Source: Planctomycetota bacterium (GTDB lineage Bacteria; Planctomycetota; B15-G4; JADJEK01). From it: a stretch of DNA of 64,000 nt. The stretch's first letter is position 1. Each line of letters starts with the position of its first letter. This document shows, in pieces, positions 38,257-48,102 of this stretch. The position numbers were made by a program, and so were the translations under genes. Below the pieces are notes generated by a model. The model did not search any database and was not told where the DNA came from. It was given only the letters and a program-made list of their open reading frames with translations. The stretch is taken from NCBI GenBank assembly GCA_016709145.1, contig JADJEK010000007.1, positions 124,001 through 188,000 on the forward strand, written 5' to 3'.

Positions 38257-39405
38257 ATGATCCCCCGTGAGATCGCGCAAGCCCGCGAACGCCGCACGCT
38301 CGAGCCCTACGCCCTGTTCTCGGGCGACTCGCGCGGACGGCGGCACGCCGAACCCGACGACGAATTCCGCACCTGTTGGCAACGCGATCGCGATCGCGTG
38401 ATCCACTCCACGGCGTTCCGCCGGCTCGAATACAAGACGCAGGTGTTCGCGAACCACGAGGGCGACTACTACCGCACGCGCCTCACGCACTCGCTCGAGG
38501 TCGCGCAGATCGCGCGTTCGGTGGCGCATGCGCTGGGCCTGAACGAAGGCTTCGTCGAGTGCCTGTCGCTCGCGCACGACCTCGGTCATCCGCCGTTCGG
38601 CCACGCCGGCGGTGAAGCGCTGCATGCGCGCATGGCCGACCACGGCGGCTTCGAGCACAACGTGCAAGGGCTGCGCATCGTCGATCGACTGGAGCAGCGC
38701 TACCCGAACTTCCCGGGCTTGAACCTCACGTTCGAGATCCGCGAAGCGATCCTGAAGCACGGACCGACCGGCCCGGACGCCAAGGCGCCCGAGTTCACGC
38801 CGATGCGCCCGCCCGCGCTCGAGACGCAGCTCGTCGATCTCGCCGACTTCGCCGCGTACCAACACCACGATCTCGACGACGGTCTGCGCAGCGGCATGCT
38901 GCAGCTCGAGCCGATGGCGCGCGAAGTTCGCCTGGTCGGTGAAGCACTCACTGCGGCGCGACGCGATCATCCGCGCGCGGAAGGCCGCACGCTGCATCGC
39001 TTGGTCGTCGGGGCGGTCGTGAAGCGCTCGATCGTCGACTTGATCAAAACCTCGGCGGAGCGCCTTGCCGAGGCCGCGCCCAAGGACTCCGACGCCGCTC
39101 GCGCGCAAGTCGGATTGATCGCGTTCTCGCCGGCCATCGCGACGGCGCAGGACGAGCTGCACGAATGGCTGTTCACGCACTTCTACCGCCACGGTCACGT
39201 GGTCCGCATGATGGAGAAGGCGAAGCGCCTGCTGTCCGAGATGTTCGACGTCTACGTCGATGCGCCCGAACTGCTGCCGCAGAACTTCCAGGAATGGGTC
39301 GAGCGCGAGGGCGCGCATCGCGCCGTCTGCGATTACCTCGCGGGGATGACCGATCGTTACGCGGAGAAGGACTGGCGCGACCTGTTCTTCCCTTCGGGTC
39401 GCTGA
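38257..39405 (+). CDS. dgt: Deoxyguanosinetriphosphate triphosphohydrolase-like HD protein
   Basis: 382 residues. The N-terminal FRTCWQRDRDRVIHSTAFRR and EYKTQVFANHEGDYYRTRLT, then HSLEVAQIARSVA and LAHDLGHPPFGHAGGEAL (HD motif), are characteristic of the dGTPase family. It hydrolyses dNTPs to nucleoside and triphosphate and so influences dNTP pools. All HD metal ligands are visible. It starts at ATG 38257 after TAGGATC and is followed by rnc with a five-base gap. Confidence 0.93.
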   Translation: MIPREIAQARERRTLEPYALFSGDSRGRRHAEPDDEFRTCWQRDRDRVIHSTAFRRLEYKTQVFANHEGDYYRTRLTHSLEVAQIARSVAHALGLNEGFVECLSLAHDLGHPPFGHAGGEALHARMADHGGFEHNVQGLRIVDRLEQRYPNFPGLNLTFEIREAILKHGPTGPDAKAPEFTPMRPPALETQLVDLADFAAYQHHDLDDGLRSGMLQLEPMAREVRLVGEALTAARRDHPRAEGRTLHRLVVGAVVKRSIVDLIKTSAERLAEAAPKDSDAARAQVGLIAFSPAIATAQDELHEWLFTHFYRHGHVVRMMEKAKRLLSEMFDVYVDAPELLPQNFQEWVEREGAHRAVCDYLAGMTDRYAEKDWRDLFFPSGR

Positions 39406-39410
39406 GGCGT

Positions 39411-40163
39411 ATGGATCCCCACGCCGACGAAGCCGCCAAGGAGAACGCGCTGCGACTCGATCGCTGCGAGAAGGCGGTCGGATATCGCTTCACCGATCGC
39501 TCGTTGCTCGAACTCGCGCTGACGCACTCGAGCCTGCGCGATCCGTGGACCGAATCGAACGAACGCCTCGAGTACCTCGGCGACGCCGTGGTCGGCTTGG
39601 TGGTGTCCGAACACTTGTTCTGCGCGCACCCGAAGTCGCAAGAAGGCGAACTCACTCGCTTGCGTTCGTTGATCGTGTCGCGCGACTCGCTCGCGAACGT
39701 CGCGAAAGAACTCGACCTGCGCGCGTACCTGCGCGTCGGCAAGGGCATGAAGCACGGCAAGTCGCTGCCGCCCTCGCTGCTGACGAACACCGTCGAAGCA
39801 CTGATCGGCGCGATCTACCTCGACGCCGGCTTCGAGGCCGCGCGCGCCGTCGTGTTGACGTGGCTCGAGAACCACATCCTGAAGGCCCAACGCAAGCGCG
39901 CGATCGAGAACTTCAAAGCGGAGTTCCAGCACGTCGCGCAGGTGCGTACCGGCAAGACGCCGACTTACGACCTGATCGAGAGCATCGGTCCCGACCACAA
40001 GAAGAGGTTCGTGGTGAAGGCGCACTTGCAAGAGCGCGAGTTCCCCCCGGCGACGGGCTCGTCGAAGAAGCAAGCCGAACAGCGCGCGGCCAAGGAAGCC
40101 CTGAAGCTGTTCCGATCCGAAGCGAGCGTCGATGTCCCGACTGCCGATCCCACCGCTTCCTGA
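39411..40163 (+). CDS. rnc: Ribonuclease III
   Basis: 250 residues. The nuclease signature NERLEYLGDAVVGLVVSEHL and second catalytic box TVEALIGAIYLDAGFEAA supply the acidic Mg-binding residues. A C-terminal double-stranded RNA-binding domain follows (AEFQHVAQVRTGKTPTYDLI, GSSKKQAEQRAAKEALKLF). It processes rRNA precursors and structured RNAs. Its 3' end overlaps the mfd start by 32 bases in another frame, which makes co-expression likely. Confidence 0.95.
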   Translation: MDPHADEAAKENALRLDRCEKAVGYRFTDRSLLELALTHSSLRDPWTESNERLEYLGDAVVGLVVSEHLFCAHPKSQEGELTRLRSLIVSRDSLANVAKELDLRAYLRVGKGMKHGKSLPPSLLTNTVEALIGAIYLDAGFEAARAVVLTWLENHILKAQRKRAIENFKAEFQHVAQVRTGKTPTYDLIESIGPDHKKRFVVKAHLQEREFPPATGSSKKQAEQRAAKEALKLFRSEASVDVPTADPTAS

Positions 40164-43100
40164 CGCGTCGCTCGCGTTCCTCGAGCGAGGACGCGCGCAG
40201 CGGATCGCGCTCGGCGGCGTCTACGGCTCGATGAAGGCGCTGCTGTTGGCCGAGGCCGCGCAGCGTGGCCCCGTGTTCGCGATCGTGCCCGACGTGGTCG
40301 AGGCCGAAGCGATCGAGGACGACCTGCGCGCGTTCGCGGCGGGCGTCGACGCGGTGGTGTTCCGCCCCGCGGACCAAGAAGCCGAGAACAGCGCCGAAGC
40401 GCGCGCGGAAGCCTCCGAACGCCTCGCGCAACTGCTGCGGCTGTGCGATCCGAAGCGCGGCGCGATCGTCGTCGCGCCGGTCGCGGTCCTGCTCGAAGCA
40501 CTGCCGCAGCGCGCGTCGATCGACGAACACACGCGACGCTTCGCCGTCGGCGAACGACTCGACGTGGCGGAACTGCGCCGCCTCGCGATGCTCGCGGGCT
40601 TCATGCTGGTGCCGATGGTCGCGTCGCCGGCCGAACTCTCGATCCGCGGCGACATCGTCGACGTGTTCCCGCTCGGCGAGGACAAACCGCTGCGCGTCGA
40701 GCTGTTCGACGACGTCATCGAGTCGATCCGTGTGTTCGATCCCGAGACGCAGCGCTCGCAGGAACAGCGCCGCGAGTTCCGCCTGCCGCTGCTGAAGCCG
40801 GGCGCGATGGCGCGCGCGGTGGAGCGCCGCAGCTTCCTCGATCAAGAGCTCGCGCCCCACACCCTGGTGATGCGCTTCGAGCCCGACGCACTGCGCGACC
40901 GCCTCAGCGAACACGCGTTCGCGTTCGAGGTCGACAAGGGCGCGCGCGTACGCGCCGAGACGGTGTTGCGCGAAGGCATCGGGATCGACGTGTTCGGCCC
41001 ACGCGTCGCCGAGGGCGATCTCGGCGCGAACCTCGACGTATTGTCCGTGCAAGGATTCGGCGGTGGCATCGACCTCCTGCCGCAATCGGTCGCGACGCTG
41101 CGGCAACACGTCGATCGCGTCGTGCTGTTCGCCGAGACCGACGGTGAACTCAAGCGCATCGCGAAGCTGCTCGCCGAACGCGATCTCATGAGCGACGCGA
41201 TCGTGTTGCGTCGTGGTCGCCTGCGACACGGCTTCCAGGACCGCCAACGCCGCGTCGCCGTGCTCAACTTCCACGAGCTGCTCGGCAAGCCGCGCATCTG
41301 GCGGCCCAAGCCGAAGAAGCCCGCCGTCCCGGCGCGCGCGATCTCGAACCTGCTCGAGCTGAACGAAGGCGACTACGTCGTCCACCTCACGCACGGCATC
41401 GCGCGCTATCGCGGTCTGATCCGCATGAAGCGCGATCTCGGCGAGGAGGACTTCCTCGTCCTCGAGTTCGACGGCGGCACGACGTACTACCTGCCCGCCG
41501 CGAAGATCGACCTCGTGCAGCGCTACATCGGCACCGGCGCCGAAGCTCCGAAGCTCGACAAGATCGGCGGCAAGTCGTGGGCGAACAAGAAGGCGAAGGT
41601 CCAGACCGCCCTGCTCGAGATCGCCGATCGCCTGCTCGAAGTGCAGGCCGCGCGCGAGCTGCGCCCGGGACTCGTGCATCGACGCGACGATCCGTTGGTC
41701 GAGGAGTTCGAGCGTTCGTTCCCGTTCGTCGACACGCCGGACCAGGCGCGCACGATGCGCGAGGTCCACGCCGACTTCGACGGCGACAAGCCGATGGACC
41801 GCTTGCTGTGCGGCGACGTCGGTTTCGGCAAGACCGAGATGGCATTGCGCGCCGCGTTCCGCGTCGTGCTCGGCGGTCGCCAGGTCGCGGTGCTCGTGCC
41901 GACCACGCTGCTCGCCGAGCAGCACTACCAGACGATCGCCTCGCGCTTCGCGAACTACCCGATCCGAGCCGCGGTGCTGTCGCGCTTCCAGTCGGCAAAG
42001 GCGCAGAAGGCCGCGGCCGAAGGGGCGCGCGCCGGCACGATCGACATCCTCGTCGGCACGCATCGCTTGCTGTCGAAGGACGTGGACTTCAAGAACCTCG
42101 GCCTCGTCGTCATCGACGAGGAGCAGCGCTTCGGCGTCAAGGCCAAGGAAGCGCTGAAAGCGCTGCGCGCGAACGTCGACGTGCTCACGCTGACCGCGAC
42201 TCCGATCCCGCGCACGCTGCACATGGCGATGGTCGGCATCCGCGCGATCTCGTCGCTGAACACGCCGCCCGCGGGGCGCAGGCCCGTGCGCACCGAGATC
42301 CGCCGCTTCGACGACGACTTCGTCCGCCGCGCGATCTTGCACGAGCAGAACCGCGGGGGTCAGGTGTTCTTCGTCCACAACCGCGTGGCGCACCTCGAGC
42401 GCATCGCCGAGCGCTTGCTGAAGGTCGCACCGTCGTGCCGCCCCGTGCTCGCGCACGGCCAGATGGACGAACGCTCGCTCGAGGACGCGCTGCGCGCGTT
42501 CGCGGCCGGTGAGGCCGACGTGCTCGTGTCGACGAACATCATCGAGGCCGGTCTCGACCTGCCGCGGGCGAACACGATCTTCATCGATCGTCCGGAGATG
42601 TTCGGGCTCGCCGACCTGCATCAGTTGCGCGGACGCGTCGGGCGCTCGGACAAGCAGGCGTATTGCTACCTGCTGGTCGGCGACGGGCCGCTGCAAGACG
42701 ACGCCGAGCGGCGATTGAAAGCGGTCGAGGAACTCGCGCACCTCGGCGCCGGCTACGACCTGTCGATCCGCGACCTCGAGATCCGCGGCGCCGGCAACCT
42801 CGTCGGCGCCGAGCAGAGCGGCACGATCGCCGCGGTCGGTTACGACCTCTACGTGCAACTCCTGCGGCGCGCGATCCACAAGGCCAAGGGCACGCCCCCG
42901 CCGCCCGAGCCCGTCGACACCGACATCGACCTTGGCGTCGACGCGTTCCTCCCGGTCGAATACGTGCCGGATTCGGCGCAGCGCATGGAACTGTTGCGGC
43001 GCCTCGGCGCGCCCGACGGTCCGCCGCTCGCCGAGATGGAGGCGGAACTGCGCGATCGCTTCGGCCGCGTGCCGAAGGCGGCTCGCCAGTTGTTGATCGT

Positions 43101-43353
43101 GTTCGCACTGAAGCGACGACTGCGCGAGCTCGGCGTGCGTCGCATGCTCTACCCGGGTGGTCGGTTCGTGTTCCTCGACGTCGACTCGATGAAGCGGTTC
43201 CAGAAGGACTCGCCGTTCCAGGCCAACGAGCTGGTGCCGCAGAGCGCCGCGCTGATCCACTTGCGCTTGCCGCAGGTGGTGACCACGAACGAGCAGATCC
43301 TGACCTGGCTCGCGCAGCGCATGTTCGCTCGGCCCGAGGCGGGCGTGCGATGA
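40132..43353 (+). CDS. mfd: Transcription-repair coupling factor Mfd
   Basis: 1073 residues, slightly shorter than the usual 1150. UvrB-homology region at the start (RGDIVDVFPLGEDKPLRVEL), RNA-polymerase-interacting domain (GDYVVHLTHGIARYRGLIRM), then the RecG-like translocase: GDVGFGKTEMALRAAF (Walker A), VVIDEEQRFGVKAKEAL (DEEQ box), LTATPIPRTLHMAMVGIR, STNIIEAGLDLPRANTIF, QLRGRVGRSDKQAYCYLL. The C-terminal TRCF domain is present. It removes stalled RNA polymerase and recruits UvrA. The ATG at 40132 lies inside rnc; the slight shortness is from the N-terminal region. Confidence 0.95.
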   Translation: MSRLPIPPLPDASLAFLERGRAQRIALGGVYGSMKALLLAEAAQRGPVFAIVPDVVEAEAIEDDLRAFAAGVDAVVFRPADQEAENSAEARAEASERLAQLLRLCDPKRGAIVVAPVAVLLEALPQRASIDEHTRRFAVGERLDVAELRRLAMLAGFMLVPMVASPAELSIRGDIVDVFPLGEDKPLRVELFDDVIESIRVFDPETQRSQEQRREFRLPLLKPGAMARAVERRSFLDQELAPHTLVMRFEPDALRDRLSEHAFAFEVDKGARVRAETVLREGIGIDVFGPRVAEGDLGANLDVLSVQGFGGGIDLLPQSVATLRQHVDRVVLFAETDGELKRIAKLLAERDLMSDAIVLRRGRLRHGFQDRQRRVAVLNFHELLGKPRIWRPKPKKPAVPARAISNLLELNEGDYVVHLTHGIARYRGLIRMKRDLGEEDFLVLEFDGGTTYYLPAAKIDLVQRYIGTGAEAPKLDKIGGKSWANKKAKVQTALLEIADRLLEVQAARELRPGLVHRRDDPLVEEFERSFPFVDTPDQARTMREVHADFDGDKPMDRLLCGDVGFGKTEMALRAAFRVVLGGRQVAVLVPTTLLAEQHYQTIASRFANYPIRAAVLSRFQSAKAQKAAAEGARAGTIDILVGTHRLLSKDVDFKNLGLVVIDEEQRFGVKAKEALKALRANVDVLTLTATPIPRTLHMAMVGIRAISSLNTPPAGRRPVRTEIRRFDDDFVRRAILHEQNRGGQVFFVHNRVAHLERIAERLLKVAPSCRPVLAHGQMDERSLEDALRAFAAGEADVLVSTNIIEAGLDLPRANTIFIDRPEMFGLADLHQLRGRVGRSDKQAYCYLLVGDGPLQDDAERRLKAVEELAHLGAGYDLSIRDLEIRGAGNLVGAEQSGTIAAVGYDLYVQLLRRAIHKAKGTPPPPEPVDTDIDLGVDAFLPVEYVPDSAQRMELLRRLGAPDGPPLAEMEAELRDRFGRVPKAARQLLIVFALKRRLRELGVRRMLYPGGRFVFLDVDSMKRFQKDSPFQANELVPQSAALIHLRLPQVVTTNEQILTWLAQRMFARPEAGVR

Positions 43354-44375
43354 AGCGCGTCGTGCTCGCGATCGCGCTGATCGCACCGCTCTCGTTCGCG
43401 CAGGAGCGCAAGCGCTACGACTCCGTGCTGGCCACGGTGAACGGAGCCGCGATCACCGAGAGCGAAGTCGACGAGTTCGCGCAGGTGCTCGGACCGAACG
43501 CGGGGCCGACCGACGCGATCGTGCGGGAGCTCGTGTTGACACGACTCGAGGCCGATGCCGCGGCGGCGGCCGGCGTCAAAGTCCCCGACGACGTGTTGAA
43601 CGACGAGATGGACCGACGCGCGGCCGCGCTCGGGGGGACGGAGGCCTATCGCAAGGCACTGATCGGCTTCGGCCGCTCGGCCGAGCAGGATCGCGAGTTC
43701 GTTCGCAAGCGACTCGCCGCCCGCGCGTGGGTCGACGCGACGGTGGGCTTGGTCCCGAACTCGCCGCTGCTGCGTCCTGAACTCGCGCGTTCGGTGCGCG
43801 TGTCTCCCGAGGAAGTGCGCGCGTTCTTCGAGACCAATCGCGCGACGCTGCAGACGGCGCGCGTGCGGACCGTCGCCTACGTCGTGCTCCACAAGGGTGA
43901 CTTCGACCGTGATGCGGAGGCCCTTGCCAGCGCACGTGCGCTGCGGGAGCGCGTGACGCCGACCTGCGACCTCGCGGCGACCGCAGCGAAGGCCGGGATC
44001 GCCCGCTGCGGGACTTGGACTTTCCGCGGCGACGACACGCTCGGGCTCCGGGCGGAGGTCGTTCGCGCGGCCTGGACGCTTCCGGTCGGCGAGGTCGCTG
44101 CACCGGTGGACCAAGGCAAGACCCTGCTCCTGCTCCACGTGCTGAGCGAAGAAGGCGGGACCACCGTGGCGTTCGAGGACGTCCAGGACGCCATCCAACG
44201 GCATCTGATCGGCCAGAAACGGGCTTCCGCGCGAGCGGCGCTCGACCGCGACCTGCTCGAACGGGCGACCGTGCACCCCGCGGACCTGTTCGGGGCGACC
44301 CCAGCCCCGCCGGCGCCCGCCAGCAAGGGTGTCCCGGAGCGGGAGGCCGCGTCCGCAGCCTCCGACGGCGGCTGA
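43350..44375 (+). CDS. SurA/parvulin-type periplasmic chaperone (divergent)
   Basis: 341 residues with signal peptide MKRVVLAIALIAPLSFAQ. The next region, VLATVNGAAITESEVDEFAQ, is the SurA-N start, followed by a long helical segment. Residues of about 150-280 resemble a parvulin PPIase fold (RVRTVAYVVLHKGDFDRDAE, LPVGEVAAPVDQGKTLLLLH) although the canonical catalytic His/Cys set is not obvious, so isomerase activity is doubtful. The tail is Ala/Pro-rich. It overlaps mfd by four bases (ATGA). Likely helps outer-membrane or exported protein folding. Confidence 0.78.
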   Translation: MKRVVLAIALIAPLSFAQERKRYDSVLATVNGAAITESEVDEFAQVLGPNAGPTDAIVRELVLTRLEADAAAAAGVKVPDDVLNDEMDRRAAALGGTEAYRKALIGFGRSAEQDREFVRKRLAARAWVDATVGLVPNSPLLRPELARSVRVSPEEVRAFFETNRATLQTARVRTVAYVVLHKGDFDRDAEALASARALRERVTPTCDLAATAAKAGIARCGTWTFRGDDTLGLRAEVVRAAWTLPVGEVAAPVDQGKTLLLLHVLSEEGGTTVAFEDVQDAIQRHLIGQKRASARAALDRDLLERATVHPADLFGATPAPPAPASKGVPEREAASAASDGG

Positions 44376-44603
44376 TGCGGAAGCGCGGACCGGGGCTCGC
44401 GGCGCCGGCGCGGATTCCCACCTCGGGAATGCATGAAGTCGGTGACCCCGAGGTCCTTGCGCGGTATCCGTCGCCACCTAGAATCCGAAAACTTCCGAAC
44501 CGTCCTCTACTTGCACCGTTCGAGCGGTGACGTCGAACTCCATCGTGCCCCAGTCCGGTGCGACGTGCGTTCGACCTTCATCCAGCTCGCGGGAGACCTA
44601 GGA

Positions 44604-46151
44604 ATGAGCGAAGCACAGATCCCCGTCCCCCAGATCCAGGCCACGCGCGCCCATCCGGGCCTCGAAGAGCAATCCTTCGAGGACGCGCTGCGCGAACAAC
44701 TGCGCAAGGCGCCCTGGCTGATGGTGTCGATCGGTCTCCACGTGCTGATCGGCCTGATCATGAGCCAGTTCATGACGGGCACGGTCAAGATCAAGAAAGA
44801 GACACTCTCGATCCAGGCCAAGATGGCGGACGAAGAGATCGATCCGATCGAGCCCGAGAAGCCGCCGGAGCCGGAAGAGCAAAAGCCCGAAGAGACGGAG
44901 ACGGAAGTCGACGACCCGATCGTGCAAGAAGACGTGGTCGAGACCGAAGAGGTCGCCGACACCACCAACGATCAACCGCTGTCCGACGCCCCGTTCGAGG
45001 GCAAGGGCAAGAACGACGTGCTCGGCGTCGGCGGCGGCGCCGGTGGTCGCTCGGGCGGCAAGTACGGTCGTCGCGGCGGTGGCAAGGGCGGCGGCAAGGC
45101 CTCGCAGAAGGCCGTCGACGCCGGTCTGGAATGGCTGAAGCGCCACCAGAACGAGAAGGGCTACTGGTCGGCCGACGGCTTCTCGCAGATGTGCACGACG
45201 AACAAGTGCGACGGCGAAGGTGAGCAGATGCACAGCGTCGGCGTCACCGGACTCGCGCTGCTCGCGTTCCTCGGCGCCGGCAACACCGTCAACAACGGCA
45301 AGTACAAGAACGTCGTCAAGAAAGGTCTGAAGTACCTGGTCGACATCCAGGACCAGGAGACCGGCTGCTTCGGCGAGGTCAACTCGCACCAGGCGTTCCT
45401 GTACGACCACTCGATCGCGACGCTCGCGGTCACCGAAGGCTACGGCCTGTCGAAGTGGCCGATCCTGAAGGACCCGGCGCAGAAGGGCGTGCGCTTCATC
45501 CAGCAGGCGCGCAACCCCTACAAGGCTTGGCGCTACGCGTATCCGCCCGATGGCCAGAACGACGTCTCGGTCACGGGCTGGATGGTCATGGTGTTGAAGT
45601 CCGCGGAAGACTTCGGCCTGCAGGTCGACCATGCCGCGATCGACGGCGCCAAGATGTTCGTCGACGAGATGACCGACGAGAACTCGTGGCGAACCGGCTA
45701 CATCCAGAAGGGTGGCTACTCGGCGCGCGAACCCGGCATGGCCGAGCGTTGGCCGGAGCAGAAGACCGAAGCCATGACCGCGGTCGGCATGCTCTGCCGC
45801 GTGTTCACGGGTGAGGACACCGAGAAGAGCCCCGCGTTGCGCGGTGGCGCCGACCTGCTGCGCAAGCAGCTCCCGACCTGGGACGAGAAGGAAGGCACCA
45901 TCGATTACTACTACTGGTATTACGGCTCGTACGCGATGTTCCAGATGGCCGGCCAGGACTGGGACAAGTGGCAGGTGAAGATGCTCGACGCGGTCGTCAA
46001 GACGCAGCGTCAGGACGGTTGCGAACAGGGTTCGTGGGACCCGCAGTTCGATCCGTGGGGTCACCGCGGTGGTCGCGTCTACTCGACGGCGATCATGACG
46101 CTGTGCCTCGAGGTCTACTACCGCTACGACAAGGTCCTCGGCTCGCGCTGA
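44604..46151 (+). CDS. Membrane-anchored prenyltransferase/squalene-oxidase-repeat protein 1
   Basis: 515 residues. One membrane helix (WLMVSIGLHVLIGLIMSQFM, about residues 38-57) is followed by an acidic Pro/Glu-rich stretch (80-130), the linker DAPFEGKGKNDVLGVGGG, a Gly/Lys/Arg-rich segment, then an alpha/alpha-toroid domain with repeats such as GLEWLKRHQNEKGYWSADGF and GLKYLVDIQDQETGCFGEVN. This is the terpene cyclase / prenyltransferase repeat fold common in planctomycetes; the DxDD cyclase motif is not seen, so it is probably not a terpene cyclase. The start follows GGGAG by eight bases. The N-terminal layout resembles TonB-like anchors. Confidence 0.82.
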   Translation: MSEAQIPVPQIQATRAHPGLEEQSFEDALREQLRKAPWLMVSIGLHVLIGLIMSQFMTGTVKIKKETLSIQAKMADEEIDPIEPEKPPEPEEQKPEETETEVDDPIVQEDVVETEEVADTTNDQPLSDAPFEGKGKNDVLGVGGGAGGRSGGKYGRRGGGKGGGKASQKAVDAGLEWLKRHQNEKGYWSADGFSQMCTTNKCDGEGEQMHSVGVTGLALLAFLGAGNTVNNGKYKNVVKKGLKYLVDIQDQETGCFGEVNSHQAFLYDHSIATLAVTEGYGLSKWPILKDPAQKGVRFIQQARNPYKAWRYAYPPDGQNDVSVTGWMVMVLKSAEDFGLQVDHAAIDGAKMFVDEMTDENSWRTGYIQKGGYSAREPGMAERWPEQKTEAMTAVGMLCRVFTGEDTEKSPALRGGADLLRKQLPTWDEKEGTIDYYYWYYGSYAMFQMAGQDWDKWQVKMLDAVVKTQRQDGCEQGSWDPQFDPWGHRGGRVYSTAIMTLCLEVYYRYDKVLGSR

Positions 46152-46173
46152 GCCGCGAACGAGACTGAACGAC

Positions 46174-46216
46174 CGAAGAGGCCCGCGTCGATCCACGATC
46201 GACGCGGGCCTCTTCG
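46174..46216 (+). terminator. Terminator-like hairpin between the tandem paralogues
   Basis: A perfect 19-bp stem (arm CGAAGAGGCCCGCGTCGAT) with a 5-base loop, starting 23 bases after the stop of the first paralogue and followed by CTTGC. The second paralogue therefore probably has its own promoter. Confidence 0.75.
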
Positions 46217-46402
46217 CTTGCATCACGGTGCGCGCGCCCGAAGTCGGCCACACACAGAACCGCTCGTTCGAACGAATCTCGCGATCCTGCGTGAACCCGT
46301 CGCACGACGACCGCGTTGGTTCCACTCATCCAAACGGGCGCACATCGACCGCGGCGATGGGAGCACCCGAGGCTTCGAACCCTCGACCTCAGGGAGGACC
46401 CC

Positions 46403-47944
46403 ATGCATCGACCTCACGTCCCGGCCCAAATTCCGTCCCTCGCGCTCCCCCACGACCCAGCGTCGTTCGAGAGCGCCTTGCGCGAGCAGATGCGGCGTGC
46501 GCCGTGGCTGCTCGTGTCGATCGGCGCGCACGCGTTGCTCGGACTCGTCATGAGTCAATTCATGACCGGTGTCGTCCGCGTCAAGCCGACGATGCCCGCG
46601 ATCATCGCGCAGCTCGAAGACACGGCGATCGATCCATTCGAGCCTCCCGAGCCACCGACTCCGCCGGAGACTACGGTGACGCCGACCATGGACGAGCCGA
46701 CGATCGAGCCCGAGGTCAACGACCAGCCGACCGACGAACCGACGGTCGCCTCCGATCATCCGAGCGACTCGCCGATCGACGCGCCGTTCGAAGGAACGGG
46801 CAAGAACGACGTGCTCGGTGTCGGCGGCGGAGGCGGCGGTCACGGGCGCCCGGGGAAATACAGCAGATGCACTGCGAGTAGAGATCGAACGACTTCGCAG
46901 CGCGCCGTCGAAGCCGGCCTGGACTGGCTGAAGCGCCACCAGAACGAGAAGGGCCACTGGTCGGCCGCGGACTTCTCGGACGCTTGCGCGACGAACCGCT
47001 GCGACGGCGCGGGCGACGCGATGCATGACGTCGGCGTGACTGGCCTCGCGCTACTCGCGTTCCTCGGAGCCGGCCACGGCCCCAACGCAGGTCGCTACCA
47101 AGGCGTCGTGAAGAAGGGCCTCAAGTTCCTCGTCGACCACCAGGACGGCGAGACCGGTTGCTTCGGCGAGCCGAACTCGCACCAGGCTTTCCTGTACGAC
47201 CACGCGATCGCGTCGCTCGCGGTGATGGAAGGCTACGGCTTGTCGCAGTGGCCGATCCTGAAGGCGCCCGCGCAACGCGGCGTGCGCTTCATCCAGAGCG
47301 CGCGCAATCCGTACAAGGCGTGGCGTTACGCATTCCCGCCCGATGGGACGAACGACGTCTCGGTGACCGGATGGATGGTCATGGCGCTGAAGTCCGCGCA
47401 GGACTTCGGACTCGACGTCGACTCGTCCGCACTCGACGGAGCCCGTGTCTACCTCGAGGAGATGACCGACGAGCAGTCCTATCGGACGGGTTACCTCGCA
47501 CGCGGTGGGTACTCGGCGCGCGAACCGGGGCTCGCCGAGCGCTGGCCGGAGCAAAAGACCGAGGCGATGACCGCCGTCGCGATGCTCTGCCGCGTCTTCG
47601 CGGGCGAAGACACCAGTTCGAGTCCGGCCCTTCGCGGCGGCGCCGACCTCCTGCGCAAGCAGTTGCCGACGTGGGACGAGAAGGCCGGGACGATCGATTT
47701 CTACTACTGGTACTACGGCTCCTACGCCATGTACCAGATGGCCGGCCGCGACTGGGACGCGTGGCAGCCGCGCATGCTGGCGGCGGTCGTGAAAACGCAA
47801 CGCGACGACGGCTGCGAGAAGGGCTCGTGGGATCCGCAATTCGATCCCTGGGGCCATCGCGGTGGACGCGTGTACGCGACGGCGACCATGACGCTCTGCC
47901 TCGAGGTCTATTACCGCTACGACCGCGTCCTCGGCGCGCGCTGA
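46403..47944 (+). CDS. Membrane-anchored prenyltransferase/squalene-oxidase-repeat protein 2 (tandem paralogue)
   Basis: 513 residues, closely similar to the protein at 44604 along its whole length: WLLVSIGAHALLGLVMSQFM anchor, DAPFEGTGKNDVLGVGGGG linker, AGLDWLKRHQNEKGHWSAAD, GLKFLVDHQDGETGCFGEPN and the identical C-terminal QFDPWGHRGGRVYATAT-type end. The disordered region differs most: acidic repeats become Pro/Thr-rich (PPEPPTPPETTVTP), and the basic Gly-rich linker is replaced by RPGKYSRCTASRDRTT, encoded by locally less GC-rich codons (46853-46893). Start ATG follows AGGGAGG by five bases. It arose by tandem duplication; the divergent linkers suggest different partners. Confidence 0.82.
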   Translation: MHRPHVPAQIPSLALPHDPASFESALREQMRRAPWLLVSIGAHALLGLVMSQFMTGVVRVKPTMPAIIAQLEDTAIDPFEPPEPPTPPETTVTPTMDEPTIEPEVNDQPTDEPTVASDHPSDSPIDAPFEGTGKNDVLGVGGGGGGHGRPGKYSRCTASRDRTTSQRAVEAGLDWLKRHQNEKGHWSAADFSDACATNRCDGAGDAMHDVGVTGLALLAFLGAGHGPNAGRYQGVVKKGLKFLVDHQDGETGCFGEPNSHQAFLYDHAIASLAVMEGYGLSQWPILKAPAQRGVRFIQSARNPYKAWRYAFPPDGTNDVSVTGWMVMALKSAQDFGLDVDSSALDGARVYLEEMTDEQSYRTGYLARGGYSAREPGLAERWPEQKTEAMTAVAMLCRVFAGEDTSSSPALRGGADLLRKQLPTWDEKAGTIDFYYWYYGSYAMYQMAGRDWDAWQPRMLAAVVKTQRDDGCEKGSWDPQFDPWGHRGGRVYATATMTLCLEVYYRYDRVLGAR

Positions 47945-47989
47945 AGGAACGGCCCGCCGACAGGTCGCTTGACCGTTCGTTCGCTGGAG

Positions 47990-48022
47990 AATCCGCGGGA
48001 TCCCCTTGGGATTCCGCGGATT
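47990..48022 (+). terminator. Terminator-like hairpin after the second paralogue
   Basis: A 15-bp stem (AATCCGCGGGATCCC with its complement, one G-T pair) and a 3-base loop lies about 45 bases after the stop. Confidence 0.6.
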
Positions 48023-48102
48023 CGCGCTCGATGAAGGCCCCCGCGCATCCGACTGATTCACGCGAGGCCCGAGCGGATCTCCATGCCATCATGCCGCCCA
48101 TC

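Noticed and set aside
36672..38297. 541-codon minus-strand frame opposite the membrane protein
   Set aside because: Arg/Glu-rich antisense shadow; the plus strand shows clear membrane helices.
39913..43386. 1157-codon minus-strand frame opposite mfd
   Set aside because: Mfd motifs on the plus strand leave no doubt.
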